From Sphaerochaeta globosa str. Buddy (GTDB lineage Bacteria > Spirochaetota > Spirochaetia > Sphaerochaetales > Sphaerochaetaceae): DNA of 64,000 nucleotides. A program made the position numbers and the translations under genes. The stretch is taken from the NCBI RefSeq assembly GCF_000190435.1, contig NC_015152.1:2238458-2302457 (forward strand). Direction: 5' to 3'. A model generated the notes under the pieces. That model was given only the letters and a program-made list of their open reading frames with translations, had not been told where the DNA came from and searched no databases. Below, piece after piece: positions 49,644-58,887 of the stretch; positions within the stretch are counted from its first letter, which is position 1; each line of letters begins with the position of its first letter.

Positions 49644-52187
49644 TCATTCCTTCGCACGCTTGGTGCGGATGTGCTCGACAGCTTCATCGAGCGTAAGCGA
49701 AAGTGCTTTCTCTTCATCTTTCTTGTATGCATCGGGCAGTGCGATATTCTCCTTGCCCGCTTTCAGGTAGAAGCCATACCGACCGGTTGCCACCGAAACC
49801 GCTTCACCTTCAAACTGGCCAAGGTCCTTGACCGTAGAAGCCTTAGCCGACCTTGCACCGCCCTTTTTGCCCTTGGCACCACTCTTCTCAACTTCTTGGG
49901 AAAGCAATGCAAGAGCCTCCTTCAAGGTGATCGAGAAAAGCTCTTGGTCATGATCGGTCTTTTTCAGGTTCCGTGTCTTATTGTTGCTTGCAATGTAGGG
50001 CCCGTACTTGCCTTTGTAGGCAAGCACCTCATTGCCATCCTCATCCTTTCCCAGATTTCTGGGAAGACTGAGATAGCGGTTGGCCAGCTCCAATTCCTCG
50101 GATCGGTTGGCATCCTGCACCCATTTGGGTATGCTTGCGCGTTTGGCATCCTTTCCCTCGCCTTCCTGCCAATAGGGCCCGAACCTGCCGTTCATGACCT
50201 TCACCGCCTCACCCTTGACAGCACCACTGCCCAACGTTACCGGCTGTTGTTTCTCCTTGCCGTTGGCGATCAGGGTTTTGACATCCTCATCGGTGATATT
50301 GCCCGGTATCCAGGAAAGCGGCAAGGAAATGAACGCCTCATTTGCATCAATGACATACGCACCGTAGGGCCCTATCATGACCGGGTTCTTATCGCTGATA
50401 TGGGGCAGTATCAACGTCTTGGAAACTACCTTGTTATCCTGCTTAAGTTGTAAGGCATTCTGGCTCAACAGGCCGCTTTCACCACAATAGAAGGAACTGA
50501 GAAACACTATCTTATCGAGTTCTCCCGATGCAATCTTGTCCAAGCCATCTTCCATCATCGAGGTAAAGTCATAATCGACGAACTGGGGAAAATTGGTCTC
50601 CAGAAATTGGCACACGGCAAACCCGATGAAGGTCGGAGCCAAGGCAGACCCTTCCTTGATTGCATAGCGACGGTCCAAAAGCGTCTTAATGATGGTAGCA
50701 TAGGTTGAAGGACGCCCGATTCCCCGTTTCTCCAGCTCCTGCACCAAGTAGGCTTCCGTATAACGGGCAGGGCTCTTGGTTTGGTGCTCGACTTCAACAA
50801 GGCTTGCAAGCGGGCAGACTTGGCCTACCTTCATGGCAGGCAATAAGGTTTCCTTGTCTTCCAAAGCGGCATCGGGGTCATCCGACCCTTCCACATAGGC
50901 TCTCAGAAAGCCGGGAAACACAATTTCCGTTCCGGTTGCAGTAAAGGTTCCCTCTCCTGCCTCAAGCGTAACGGTAGTGGTGGCTTTTTTGGCCTCCGCC
51001 ATCTGGCTTGCCAGGGTACGCTTCCAGATCAATTCATACAGGGCAAGCTCCTTGCCGATCAAATGTGTCTCAGAAGGAATAAGGAACCGTTCCCCTGCGG
51101 GCCTGATCGCCTCGTGGGCTTCCTGTGCACCAGCGCTTTTTGCAGCAAAGTAGCGGGCCGAGGGGGATAGGTATTCTTGGCCGTACAACTGGTCCACCTG
51201 ACTTCTGGCGGCCTGCGTTCCCTCCTGACTCAGAGAAGGGCTGTCGGTTCTCATGTAGGTAATGAAGCCGTTCTCATAGAGTTTCTGAGCAATGCGCATC
51301 GTATCAGAGGCACTGATATGCAGTTTCTTAATAGCATCCTGCTGAAGGGTGCTGGTGGTGAAGGGAATGTTAGGCCGGGTGACAAAGGGTTTGCGTTGGA
51401 TATCCTGGACCCTGAACGGCTCTGCCTTCAATTCCTTTACGATAGCCTGGGCTTGCTCCCGAGAAAGCTGGAGCACTTGGCCTTTGGCCTTGTATTGGCC
51501 GCTAATTGAATCAAAATCCTTGCTGTTTGCCAGGCGATGACCTTGGTAGGCTGTCAGCTTGGCTTCAAAATGCTGCTTCTGCTCTGCAAGCAACTCCGCT
51601 TTTGCATCGAAGTAGGTGCTTTGCTGGAACGCAAGCCGCTCTCGCTCACGCTGCACGGTCAAACGCAACCCGACCGATTGCACGCGCCCTGCCGAGAGTT
51701 TTTTATTGGATAACTTTTTCCAGAGAGTCGGCGAAAGCGTATACCCATACAGGCGGTCGATGATGCGCCTTCCCTCCTGTGCCTTGACCAGATTTTCATC
51801 CAGCGGTCTGCCACCTTCCAAGGCTTTGGTTATTGCACTCTTGGTAATTTCGTGAAAAACCATACGCTGGAACGGAATCTTGGGCTTAAGAACCTCAAGT
51901 AAATGCCAGGAAATACTCTCTCCTTCACGGTCCTCATCAGTTGCCAGCAGCAGTCGATCGGCTTTCTTCAAGCTGCTTTTCAACTCCTTGATCAATGACT
52001 CCTTGCCGGACACCACCTCGTAGTCACAAGCGAACTCATGCTCCACATCAATAGCCATCCGATCCTCGGGAAGGTCTCTGATATGTCCTTTGCTCGCAAC
52101 TACCTTGCATGAGGAAGGAAGGAATTTTGTTATCGTCTTGGCCTTGGTAGGCGACTCAACAATGATCAATGTATTGGCATTATCCAT
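49644..52187 (-). CDS. topA: DNA topoisomerase I
   Basis: 847-aa type IA topoisomerase relaxing negative supercoils. TOPRIM domain with VESPTKAKTI and DEDREGESI; active-site segment FITYMRTDSPSLS containing the catalytic Tyr; SAGRVQSVGLRL. The C-terminus carries topo repeat modules (FGPYWQEGEG, KGKYGPYIASNNK, GRYGFYLKAGKENIAL) without Cys zinc fingers. The start at 52187 follows GGAG by 8 nt. A minus-strand promoter TTGACA-N17-TATATG (52226-52254) lies upstream. Confidence 0.96.
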   Translation of the reverse strand: MDNANTLIIVESPTKAKTITKFLPSSCKVVASKGHIRDLPEDRMAIDVEHEFACDYEVVSGKESLIKELKSSLKKADRLLLATDEDREGESISWHLLEVLKPKIPFQRMVFHEITKSAITKALEGGRPLDENLVKAQEGRRIIDRLYGYTLSPTLWKKLSNKKLSAGRVQSVGLRLTVQRERERLAFQQSTYFDAKAELLAEQKQHFEAKLTAYQGHRLANSKDFDSISGQYKAKGQVLQLSREQAQAIVKELKAEPFRVQDIQRKPFVTRPNIPFTTSTLQQDAIKKLHISASDTMRIAQKLYENGFITYMRTDSPSLSQEGTQAARSQVDQLYGQEYLSPSARYFAAKSAGAQEAHEAIRPAGERFLIPSETHLIGKELALYELIWKRTLASQMAEAKKATTTVTLEAGEGTFTATGTEIVFPGFLRAYVEGSDDPDAALEDKETLLPAMKVGQVCPLASLVEVEHQTKSPARYTEAYLVQELEKRGIGRPSTYATIIKTLLDRRYAIKEGSALAPTFIGFAVCQFLETNFPQFVDYDFTSMMEDGLDKIASGELDKIVFLSSFYCGESGLLSQNALQLKQDNKVVSKTLILPHISDKNPVMIGPYGAYVIDANEAFISLPLSWIPGNITDEDVKTLIANGKEKQQPVTLGSGAVKGEAVKVMNGRFGPYWQEGEGKDAKRASIPKWVQDANRSEELELANRYLSLPRNLGKDEDGNEVLAYKGKYGPYIASNNKTRNLKKTDHDQELFSITLKEALALLSQEVEKSGAKGKKGGARSAKASTVKDLGQFEGEAVSVATGRYGFYLKAGKENIALPDAYKKDEEKALSLTLDEAVEHIRTKRAKE

Positions 52188-52225
52188 GCGTTCTTCTCCT
52201 AAAGACACGTGGTCTTAGGTTAACA

Positions 52226-52254
52226 CATATACTGCCGCCTTCAGCTTTTGTCAA
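52226..52254 (-). promoter_or_regulatory. Promoter of topA
   Basis: Minus strand TTGACA (52254-52249), 17-bp spacer, TATATG (52231-52226). AAGAC and GTCTT (52202-52216) form a small inverted repeat in the leader. Confidence 0.65.
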
Positions 52255-52263
52255 CGTATACCA

Positions 52264-53082
52264 TCATTGGGTCAATTGCCTTGGCTCGTGAATGAACTTG
52301 CATACAAACACTCCGTTCTCCCCTGGATTGGGGGAGGTAAACAATCCCCAGGAAGCCATACCATCACCTTTGGTTTCAAAGTGCAATTCTTTTTCCCCTT
52401 TAGGGGAAAGGACGAACGTATAGACTGAGCGGGTCTTGAAAGAGAGAGCCCCCACCTTTGTCTTAACCTCCACGGTATAACGGTCCATGCCAATTTCCAT
52501 GGAAGTGACACTCCAAACAGAAGGAGTGAAATTTGTTGTATTGAAAACTTCAGCATTGGCCCGATACGCTTTCTGTTGTTCACTTTCTCCCTCGAAAGGG
52601 ATTGGCTCGTTGAGCCGATCATCTGAAAGCAAGGGGAATAAGGTATAGGGACGGTCGAACATCCCTTGGATCGTATAGTACGGCTCGGTATAGGTGACCA
52701 AGAGATCAAGCTCTTTGCATTTTCCCTTGTTGTCCTTGTCGGTAAGGTTGATCCAACGGTAGCGACCTTCCCATCCGGTGGTGGAATAGGACTGCTTGGC
52801 AGCGGCTATATCAATATTGCCTGTTTTCCGTGCAGCGACGATCACCTCGTACTGCCGATGGCTTTCCAAAGGCTTTTCGTTGGAGCCCAGGACCACAGAT
52901 GTCTGTCGCACCCGCTGGACGGGCTTTCCATCAACATAGATATCGTAATAGTCGCAACCGGAGACTGCTTCCCAGTTCAGATGCAACTGGTTGGGATATG
53001 CCCCAACCAAATCAACTGCAAGAGGTGCAGCAAACAGAGGGAGCCCGAAACAAAGCAACAAGCATAGTATCCATCGCTTCAT
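52264..53082 (-). CDS. Exported protein with fibronectin type III-like domain
   Basis: 272-aa protein. The signal peptide MKRWILCLLLCFGLPLFA places it outside the membrane. Residues about 22-110 look like an FN3 domain (GAYPNQLHLNWEAVSGCDYYDIYVDG, then YEVIVAAR). The rest (NTTNFTPSVWSVTSMEIG and a long FETKGDGMASWG stretch) is not recognised. Start at 53082; upstream reading overlaps the divergent gene and lacks a signal. No Shine-Dalgarno. The promoter TTGCAA-N16-TATACA would begin the mRNA about 2 nt before the ATG. Confidence 0.75.
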   Translation of the reverse strand: MKRWILCLLLCFGLPLFAAPLAVDLVGAYPNQLHLNWEAVSGCDYYDIYVDGKPVQRVRQTSVVLGSNEKPLESHRQYEVIVAARKTGNIDIAAAKQSYSTTGWEGRYRWINLTDKDNKGKCKELDLLVTYTEPYYTIQGMFDRPYTLFPLLSDDRLNEPIPFEGESEQQKAYRANAEVFNTTNFTPSVWSVTSMEIGMDRYTVEVKTKVGALSFKTRSVYTFVLSPKGEKELHFETKGDGMASWGLFTSPNPGENGVFVCKFIHEPRQLTQ

Positions 53083-53090
53083 ACCGTTAC

Positions 53091-53141
53091 TGTATACACA
53101 GCTGCCCCCTAGTTGCAAGAGATTGGCTGGCCAGCTACTAT
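53091..53141. promoter_or_regulatory. Divergent promoters sharing one palindromic -35 box
   Basis: TTGCAA at 53113-53118 reads the same on both strands. Rightward: 17-bp spacer and TACTAT (53136-53141). Leftward: 16-bp spacer and TATACA (53096-53091). Each predicted start falls 0-2 nt from the ATG of its gene, and neither gene has a Shine-Dalgarno. Confidence 0.55.
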
Positions 53142-53148
53142 CGGTCAT

Positions 53149-54795
53149 ATGACCATACACTTGATCTCCTGCTGCCTCGAAGAGGGCAATCTCAGTTACC
53201 CGCTTGGAGCACTCTGCATCCAAAGCTCCATTCTTGCCCATTACGAAGGCGAGCACTGCCTCCACCACGCATTCACCCTTGCCGACGACCCAATCGTCGC
53301 GGCAAAGTCCCTTGGCATTGAGCCAATGGATGTAGTAGGGCTTTCGGTCTACCTGTGGAATAGAAGCTGGATGGACCTATTCACCCAGCAACTCAAAGAG
53401 AATTCGCCCGCTTGCATACTTTTCGCCGGCGGTCCTGAAGCAACAGCCAATCCCTCTTCCTTTGATTTGGCGCTGTACGACTTCCTCATCCTCGGCGAGG
53501 GGGAAGAGACAGTGCTTGGGGCAATCGATCAGATCAAAACCGGCAAAAAGCCCCAACTTGCGGGAGTACTCTCATCGACTGGTTTCTACAGCCCCGCTCC
53601 CAGCCCCAATCTCGATAGCTTGACTTCCCCTCTTCTCAATGGCCTTGCAGATCCATTTCTGCAACCCGGGGCATCGGTTCTGTGGGAAATGACCCGCGGC
53701 TGTCCGTTCCACTGCTCCTTTTGTTTCGAATCCCGGGGAGAGCGCAGCGTGCGGCACTTCAGTCTGGACCGACTGGAGGAGGAACTCGAGTATCTTATCG
53801 AGCACGAGGTCGGGGAAGTCTATGTGCTCGACCCTACCTTTAATATTGACAAGCAGCGCACCTTGGCAATTCTTTCACTGCTTCAAGAGAAACAGGCATC
53901 GATTCATTTTGTCTTTGAGGTCCGTGCAGAGTTGCTCGATGCCGCCTTAGCCGATGCATTTGCAACCATCAACTGCTCACTGCAAATCGGGTTGCAGTCA
54001 AGTGACAGCGCGGTTCTCAAAGCGGCAAACCGAAATTTTAATCCCTCCCAGTTTGCCAAGAAAATCCAGCTGCTCAACCAACGAGGCATTCCGTTCGGCT
54101 TGGACCTCATTATCGGCCTTCCCCATGACAGTTTGGCGGCATTCACCAAAAGCTTGGACTATGCAATGCTGCTAAAGCCCAGCAACCTCGATATTTTCCC
54201 CCTCTCCCTGCTTCCCGGCACCCTAGTCAGCGACCGGGCAGCCTCCTACGGTATTGTCAGCATGACCCAGGCCCCGTATACCATTCTCCACTCCCCCACC
54301 TTCAGTGAAGAGGATCTGAAAAAGGCCATGCGCCTCAAACACAGCTGCGACCTCTTCTTCACCCAGGGACAAGCCGGTATGTGGATGCATGCATTTTGTG
54401 AGGCAACCGGGCAACGACCTTCTTCCCTACTCACCTTGTTCGAATCCTACCTCTCCTTTTATACAGGGAAGACACAGACTGCAGAGTCGGAATTGGATAT
54501 TTTTGCTGTACAGGAAGCCTTTGTCGGCAGTCTTTTGAAAAAGTTGGGAAAAGAGCAGTATCTAAAGCCGCTGCTCTCCTACATGGAACTGCATCAGGGG
54601 ATAGCCTTTTTCCATATGTATGAACAAAGCCCCACGATCCACCTCTTCTATCCGTTGGAAGAACTTGCCTCACTCGATACGATGTCACTTGATGATTTTT
54701 TGGCCGCTCATCCCTACACACAAGAGGTTGAGCTATCCATCTATGCCAATGATGAGGGTGAACTCAATTTTCTGCCTGTTTCCGAGCAGAGTTAG
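53149..54795 (+). CDS. Radical SAM protein with B12-binding-like N-terminus
   Basis: 548-aa protein. The first ~130 residues resemble the cobalamin-binding-type Rossmann domain (DVVGLSVYLWN, FAGGPEAT, FLILGEGEETV) without the DxHxxG motif. The radical SAM motif is C185-x3-C189-x2-C192 in TRGCPFHCSFC. A long C-terminal half resembles DUF4080-type extensions; I am not sure of that family. The substrate is unknown. The ATG at 53149 has no Shine-Dalgarno and a promoter ending 7 nt before it. A TTG at 53113 would sit in the -35 box. Confidence 0.82.
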   Translation: MTIHLISCCLEEGNLSYPLGALCIQSSILAHYEGEHCLHHAFTLADDPIVAAKSLGIEPMDVVGLSVYLWNRSWMDLFTQQLKENSPACILFAGGPEATANPSSFDLALYDFLILGEGEETVLGAIDQIKTGKKPQLAGVLSSTGFYSPAPSPNLDSLTSPLLNGLADPFLQPGASVLWEMTRGCPFHCSFCFESRGERSVRHFSLDRLEEELEYLIEHEVGEVYVLDPTFNIDKQRTLAILSLLQEKQASIHFVFEVRAELLDAALADAFATINCSLQIGLQSSDSAVLKAANRNFNPSQFAKKIQLLNQRGIPFGLDLIIGLPHDSLAAFTKSLDYAMLLKPSNLDIFPLSLLPGTLVSDRAASYGIVSMTQAPYTILHSPTFSEEDLKKAMRLKHSCDLFFTQGQAGMWMHAFCEATGQRPSSLLTLFESYLSFYTGKTQTAESELDIFAVQEAFVGSLLKKLGKEQYLKPLLSYMELHQGIAFFHMYEQSPTIHLFYPLEELASLDTMSLDDFLAAHPYTQEVELSIYANDEGELNFLPVSEQS

Positions 54796-54807
54796 GCAAA
54801 CTTCTTG

Positions 54808-54836
54808 TTGAGAAGCAACAAAAAATCCCGTACAGT
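54808..54836 (+). promoter_or_regulatory. Promoter of the lipoprotein gene
   Basis: TTGAGA (54808-54813), 17-bp spacer, TACAGT (54831-54836). A start near 54843 gives a short leader with AGGA. Just after the radical SAM stop. Confidence 0.5.
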
Positions 54837-54855
54837 ATTGATAAGGAATGAAACA

Positions 54856-55575
54856 GTGAAGCATGTGAAATATACAATCCGAGCAGTTCTGCTGCTCGCC
54901 GTCTTTTTTTTGGTTACCGGTTGTACCGTTACCGAAACGCTATCATTCAAAAGCACTGCACCAAATGAATCAGCTTTTGACTTTACCGTTGAGGATTTTT
55001 TCATTGCTGTATTACAGGATTTCAGTGAGTTCATCCCCCCCGAGGGCGACCAATCGCTGATGGACAAAGCCATCAATGATTTCGAACGTGCCCTGGACTA
55101 CAGTCCCACCACCGACAAGGTGCGGATGACCAAGCTCAACGATAATGCATACCGAGGAACCTTTACCTTTACCAATATGCAGCAACTGTTCAGTGACCTT
55201 GGCGCCGGGCCCGATCAGAGCCTGTTGACCATGCAAAAGAACAGCATGACATTCTCCTTATCCATGGACAACTACGACCAGCTTGTTCCTGTCATCCCTT
55301 TCTTGGCCGACGAGAACTTTGAAGCCTTCGGTCCGGTGTACAACCAAGGGCTCAGCGATGCTGACTACCTGGAGATGATCAGCTTCATGCTTGGGGAAGA
55401 AGGGCCTCCCGCCATCGAGCAATCCTTCATCACCCTGAGAGTTGAAACACCCACCCCCATCACCGGCTTCATCAACGGGAAAAAGATTTCCGAGCGCCTG
55501 TATGAATTCAGCTTCCCCTTGATCGACTTCCTCTTGCTTGAGGACCCTATTACCTTTACGGTAACTTGGCAGTAA
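54856..55575 (+). CDS. Lipoprotein of unknown function
   Basis: 239-aa protein. Lipoprotein signal: hydrophobic MKHVKYTIRAVLLLAVFFL followed by lipobox LVTGC (Cys23). I do not recognise the mature part, which has an all-beta texture with many Phe and Thr (FTVTWQ at the end). GTG start at 54856 with AGGA 7 nt upstream; longer upstream starts would bury the signal. Confidence 0.75.
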   Translation: MKHVKYTIRAVLLLAVFFLVTGCTVTETLSFKSTAPNESAFDFTVEDFFIAVLQDFSEFIPPEGDQSLMDKAINDFERALDYSPTTDKVRMTKLNDNAYRGTFTFTNMQQLFSDLGAGPDQSLLTMQKNSMTFSLSMDNYDQLVPVIPFLADENFEAFGPVYNQGLSDADYLEMISFMLGEEGPPAIEQSFITLRVETPTPITGFINGKKISERLYEFSFPLIDFLLLEDPITFTVTWQ

Positions 55576-55593
55576 GCATACCCAAAAAAGCGA

Positions 55594-55615
55594 AGGCAGC
55601 AGAAATCTGCTGCCT
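55594..55615. terminator. Bidirectional terminator between the lipoprotein gene and ychF
   Basis: Arms GGCAGCAG and CTGCTGCC with a 4-nt loop, plus T-tracts on both sides (TTTTTTT at 55620-55626; TTCGCTTTTTT on the minus strand). Serves the two convergent genes. Confidence 0.9.
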
Positions 55616-55640
55616 CTCATTTTTTTAGCAATCGGCCGAT

Positions 55641-56747
55641 TTATACATTGAATCGGAAGTGCATGATGTCTCCATCCTGCACGACATACTCCTTGCCTTC
55701 CATTCTCAGCTTTCCGGCTTCCTTGACCTTCTGTTCGGTCTTATAGAAGAAAAGGTCCTCGCAGTTGTACACCTCGGCTTTGATGAATCCTTTCTCAAAA
55801 TCGGTATGGATGACTCCCGCCGCCTGGGGGGCTTTGTAGCCGGCATGGAAGGTCCATGCCCGGTCCTCATCCGAACCTGCGGTGAAATACGTCCTCATAC
55901 CCAAGGTATGGTACGCACTGCGGATCAACTGATTCAGTCCTGACTCTTTCAGTCCAACAGCCTCGAGGAATTCGCTTTTCTCCTCCGCTGTTTCCAATAC
56001 TGCAATTTCAGACTCAATCTTGCCGCAAATGACTACGATCTCGGAGCCTTCCGCTTCGGCAATGGCACGTACCGTTTTGACATAGTCATTTTCCTGGACG
56101 ATACCCTCTTCATCGACATTGCAGACATAAATGACCGGCTTGAGGGTGATGAGGTGCAGGTCATAGACCATGGCAAGTTCCTCTTCCTCGAGTTTCAGCG
56201 ACCGGGCAGGTTTACCGTCCTCCAGACATTCTTTGAGCTTGGTGAGCAAAGGAAGGACTTTCTCATTCTCTTTTTGTGCTTCCTTGCTCAACCGAGTCAG
56301 CTTGGCTTGTTTTGCCCAGCGGTTCGTCACGGTATCCAAGTCAGCGAGGGCAAGCTCGATGTTGATCGTCTCGATGTCCCCGGCGGGGTCGATCCTGTTG
56401 TTCACGTGAATGATGTCACCATCGTCAAAGCACCTGACCACGTGGGCGATGACGCCCACCTCCCTGATGGATGCCAAGAAACGGTTGCCCAAGCCTTCTC
56501 CCTTGCTCGCTCCGGCCACCAAGCCGGCTATGTCTACAAACTCGAAGGTTGCAGGCACCACTTTGGCAGGAGGAATCAGCTCGACAATCTTGTCCAAGCG
56601 GGGATCGGGAACGGAAACTATACCCACATTGGGGTCGATCGTACAGAAAGGATAGTTCGCAACTTCGGCGGGAGCTGCAGTCAATGCTGAAAAGATGGTC
56701 GACTTACCAACATTGGGAAGCCCTACTATGCCGCAATTTAAGCCCAT
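55641..56747 (-). CDS. ychF: Redox-regulated ATPase YchF/OLA1
   Basis: 368-aa Obg-family nucleotide hydrolase that prefers ATP. P-loop GLPNVGKST, switch II DIAGLVAGASKGEGLG, and the ATP-specifying NVDE in place of GTPase NKxD. A helical insert and a C-terminal TGS domain (MRTYFTAGSDE ... VVQDGDIMHFRFNV) follow. GAGG before the ATG. An extended -10 TGCTACACT (56787-56795, minus strand) lies upstream. Confidence 0.95.
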   Translation of the reverse strand: MGLNCGIVGLPNVGKSTIFSALTAAPAEVANYPFCTIDPNVGIVSVPDPRLDKIVELIPPAKVVPATFEFVDIAGLVAGASKGEGLGNRFLASIREVGVIAHVVRCFDDGDIIHVNNRIDPAGDIETINIELALADLDTVTNRWAKQAKLTRLSKEAQKENEKVLPLLTKLKECLEDGKPARSLKLEEEELAMVYDLHLITLKPVIYVCNVDEEGIVQENDYVKTVRAIAEAEGSEIVVICGKIESEIAVLETAEEKSEFLEAVGLKESGLNQLIRSAYHTLGMRTYFTAGSDEDRAWTFHAGYKAPQAAGVIHTDFEKGFIKAEVYNCEDLFFYKTEQKVKEAGKLRMEGKEYVVQDGDIMHFRFNV

Positions 56748-56786
56748 TATTTACCTCATTCTCGGCTCATTGGAGCCAGTAGGGGC

Positions 56787-56828
56787 AGTGTAGCACATAT
56801 TGACTCGCTCGTTAACCAGCCCTATAGT
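56787..56828. promoter_or_regulatory. Divergent promoters of ychF and hflX
   Basis: Leftward: TGCTACACT on the minus strand (56795-56787). Rightward: TTGACT (56800-56805), 17-bp spacer, TATAGT (56823-56828). hflX would start within 2 nt of its ATG at 56837. Confidence 0.6.
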
Positions 56829-56836
56829 CAACAGCA

Positions 56837-58159
56837 ATGGGTATTGAACAGTTAACAGGCTCTGAAGAGCCAATTTCCAAAGGAAAACGTGTCTACGAAA
56901 TCAAGGATGAAGACCAAAGAGCACTGCTGCTCATCCTTGTCTCACATGGAGAATCAGAGCAAAGCTCAAAGCGCAGAGCCGATGAATTGAAAGCTCTTGT
57001 CGACACCATGGGTGCTTTAACCATCCGTGTCGAATATATTCCTATGCGCCAGACAAATAGCGCGACGCTCATCGGAAGCGGCAAGGTTGAAGCAATCAAA
57101 CTCTTGGTAGAGGAGCTTTCAATCGACGTCGTTATTTTCGACCAAGGAATCAATCCAAGGGTACAACGCAACCTTGAAAAAGAGATGGAGACCTGCGTCA
57201 TCGACCGCGATGAAGTAATCCTGCAGATTTTCGCCGACCGAGCTGCCACCAAGGAAGCAAATTTACAGGTGGAACTTGCCCGCCTTGAGTACTCGCTGCC
57301 TAGGCTGACACGCCGATGGACGAACCTCAATCGCCAAAAGGGTGGTGTCAAAGGCACCAAGGGTGAAGGTGAGACGCAGCTTGAGCTTGACCGAAGACAA
57401 ATCCAGGACAGGGTTGTCGCTCTCAAACTCCTACTTGAGAAGGTGGTGCAACAGCGCAACATCCAACGCAACCAGCGAATGAACGGGAATATACCGACCG
57501 GAGCCATTGTTGGCTATACCAACAGTGGAAAGTCCTCCCTGCTTAATGCCCTGACCAACGCCGGGGTGCTGGTTGAAGACAAGCTCTTTGCAACCCTCGA
57601 CCCTACCACTCGATTGGTAAAGCTGCCCGGAGGGGAAGAAATTCTGCTCTCCGATACCGTAGGCTTCATCAGCGACCTGCCTCACAACCTGGTGGATGCG
57701 TTCAAGAGCACCCTTGAAGAGGCAAAATATGCCGATTTTTTGATTATTGTTTGTGATGCCTCCCATCCTGACATGCTTGCAAACTACGCCACTACCGTGC
57801 AGGTCCTCGAAGAGCTGGGTTGCACAGACAAGCCGGCCATCGTGCTAGCCAATAAGATGGATAAGGTCGAGGATGCGTTTGCAGTCTCCCGCCTCAAGTC
57901 AATGTACAATCCTGTGTTGGAAACATCCATCAAGACAGGGGAAGGGCTCGATGCACTGCTTACACAAATCGGTATAACCCTTCACGAACTGTGTGCTACC
58001 ACCACCTACCTGCTGCCCAACACACGCCATGATTTGGTGGCACATATCCACCGTTTCGGCCAAGTTGAGAGCATCGACTACACCGAAGAGGGTATTCTGG
58101 TGAAGAGCCGTATCCAAGGCAGGTTCCAAGGGCCGCTTCAGAACTACAGACACGACTAA
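56837..58159 (+). CDS. hflX: GTPase HflX
   Basis: 440-aa ribosome-associated GTPase that rescues stalled or hibernating ribosomes. The N-terminal HflX domain (about 30-200) has TNSATLIGSGKVE and the family-specific RLTRRWTNLNRQKGGV. The G domain has G1 VGYTNSGKSSL, G3 SDTVGF and G4 NKMD. There is no Shine-Dalgarno; a near-consensus promoter ends 8 nt before the ATG, making it a strong leaderless candidate. Confidence 0.95.
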   Translation: MGIEQLTGSEEPISKGKRVYEIKDEDQRALLLILVSHGESEQSSKRRADELKALVDTMGALTIRVEYIPMRQTNSATLIGSGKVEAIKLLVEELSIDVVIFDQGINPRVQRNLEKEMETCVIDRDEVILQIFADRAATKEANLQVELARLEYSLPRLTRRWTNLNRQKGGVKGTKGEGETQLELDRRQIQDRVVALKLLLEKVVQQRNIQRNQRMNGNIPTGAIVGYTNSGKSSLLNALTNAGVLVEDKLFATLDPTTRLVKLPGGEEILLSDTVGFISDLPHNLVDAFKSTLEEAKYADFLIIVCDASHPDMLANYATTVQVLEELGCTDKPAIVLANKMDKVEDAFAVSRLKSMYNPVLETSIKTGEGLDALLTQIGITLHELCATTTYLLPNTRHDLVAHIHRFGQVESIDYTEEGILVKSRIQGRFQGPLQNYRHD

Positions 58160-58165
58160 AAAACT

Positions 58166-58191
58166 GGGTGCCTCCCCGAAAGGAAGCACCC
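58166..58191 (-). terminator. Terminator after the small barrel-like protein gene
   Basis: Arms GGGTGCCTCC and GGAAGCACCC (one mismatch), followed on the minus strand by TTTTTT. It also lies just after hflX but has no T-tract in that direction. Confidence 0.8.
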
Positions 58192-58221
58192 AAGTTGCAA
58201 TATCCGAACGTCCCTAGACGA

Positions 58222-58698
58222 TTAGTTGAATCTCCAAAGAGCACCGAGATAGCCACCGACATGGAATCCAACATCGGGAAGGATGCTTATGCCAGGAGCA
58301 ATTCGAAGATAGAAATCAAGCGGGAAATCATTGTTATTCATGCTATACACTATTCCAACAGGAACAATGGCAGCAAGACCAAGCTTTGCACCGGATTCAA
58401 TGGGAATTCCCAAGTAGGCGCCACCACCAACGGTTACATCGAACTGTGCCTTCTCGATGTTGAACTCAGCCACTTTGTAGTTTGCAGCAGCATCAACAGA
58501 GAGGTATCCATTGAACAAATCAAATCCAAGGTTGCCAATCAGATCGAAATCATTCATGCGATACTGCACGCCAACACCCGAGTTGGTGCCGAGGTTTAAT
58601 CCGACAGCAAGATCGGTTTTTGAAGCGCGCTCGGTAGCAGCGGTTACAGGAACCAAAACGAGGGCGACCAGAATCAGTGCAAGTAGTACTTTTTTCAT
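58222..58698 (-). CDS. Small exported beta-barrel-like protein
   Basis: 158-aa protein. Signal peptide MKKVLLALILVALVLVPVTAA. The mature part is made of short Gly-rich alternating strands (DLAVGLNLGTNSGVGVQY, DVTVGGGAYLGIPI, GFHVGGYLGALWRFN) with a final Phe-Asn, as in small outer-membrane barrels. Start at 58698 with GGGAGA 6 nt upstream. It is monocistronic, with its own terminator. The leader has a hairpin (GTAGGA/TCCTAC, 58714-58730) with an AGGAGG in its stem. Confidence 0.75.
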   Translation of the reverse strand: MKKVLLALILVALVLVPVTAATERASKTDLAVGLNLGTNSGVGVQYRMNDFDLIGNLGFDLFNGYLSVDAAANYKVAEFNIEKAQFDVTVGGGAYLGIPIESGAKLGLAAIVPVGIVYSMNNNDFPLDFYLRIAPGISILPDVGFHVGGYLGALWRFN

Positions 58699-58887
58699 AC
58701 GCATTCTCCCTTCGTAGGACTTCCTCCTACATTGTAATGTTTCCTTGAATATACCACATCCAAAAGCACTTGAACAGCCAACAATCCTTGAATATGCCTG
58801 TAAGCTAGGATTTTGCTAGGAGACAGGAAGCCCCTAGTGTTTTTCTTAGTTCTTCACTATTATACAAAAACGGAGGAAGTGTTAAAT

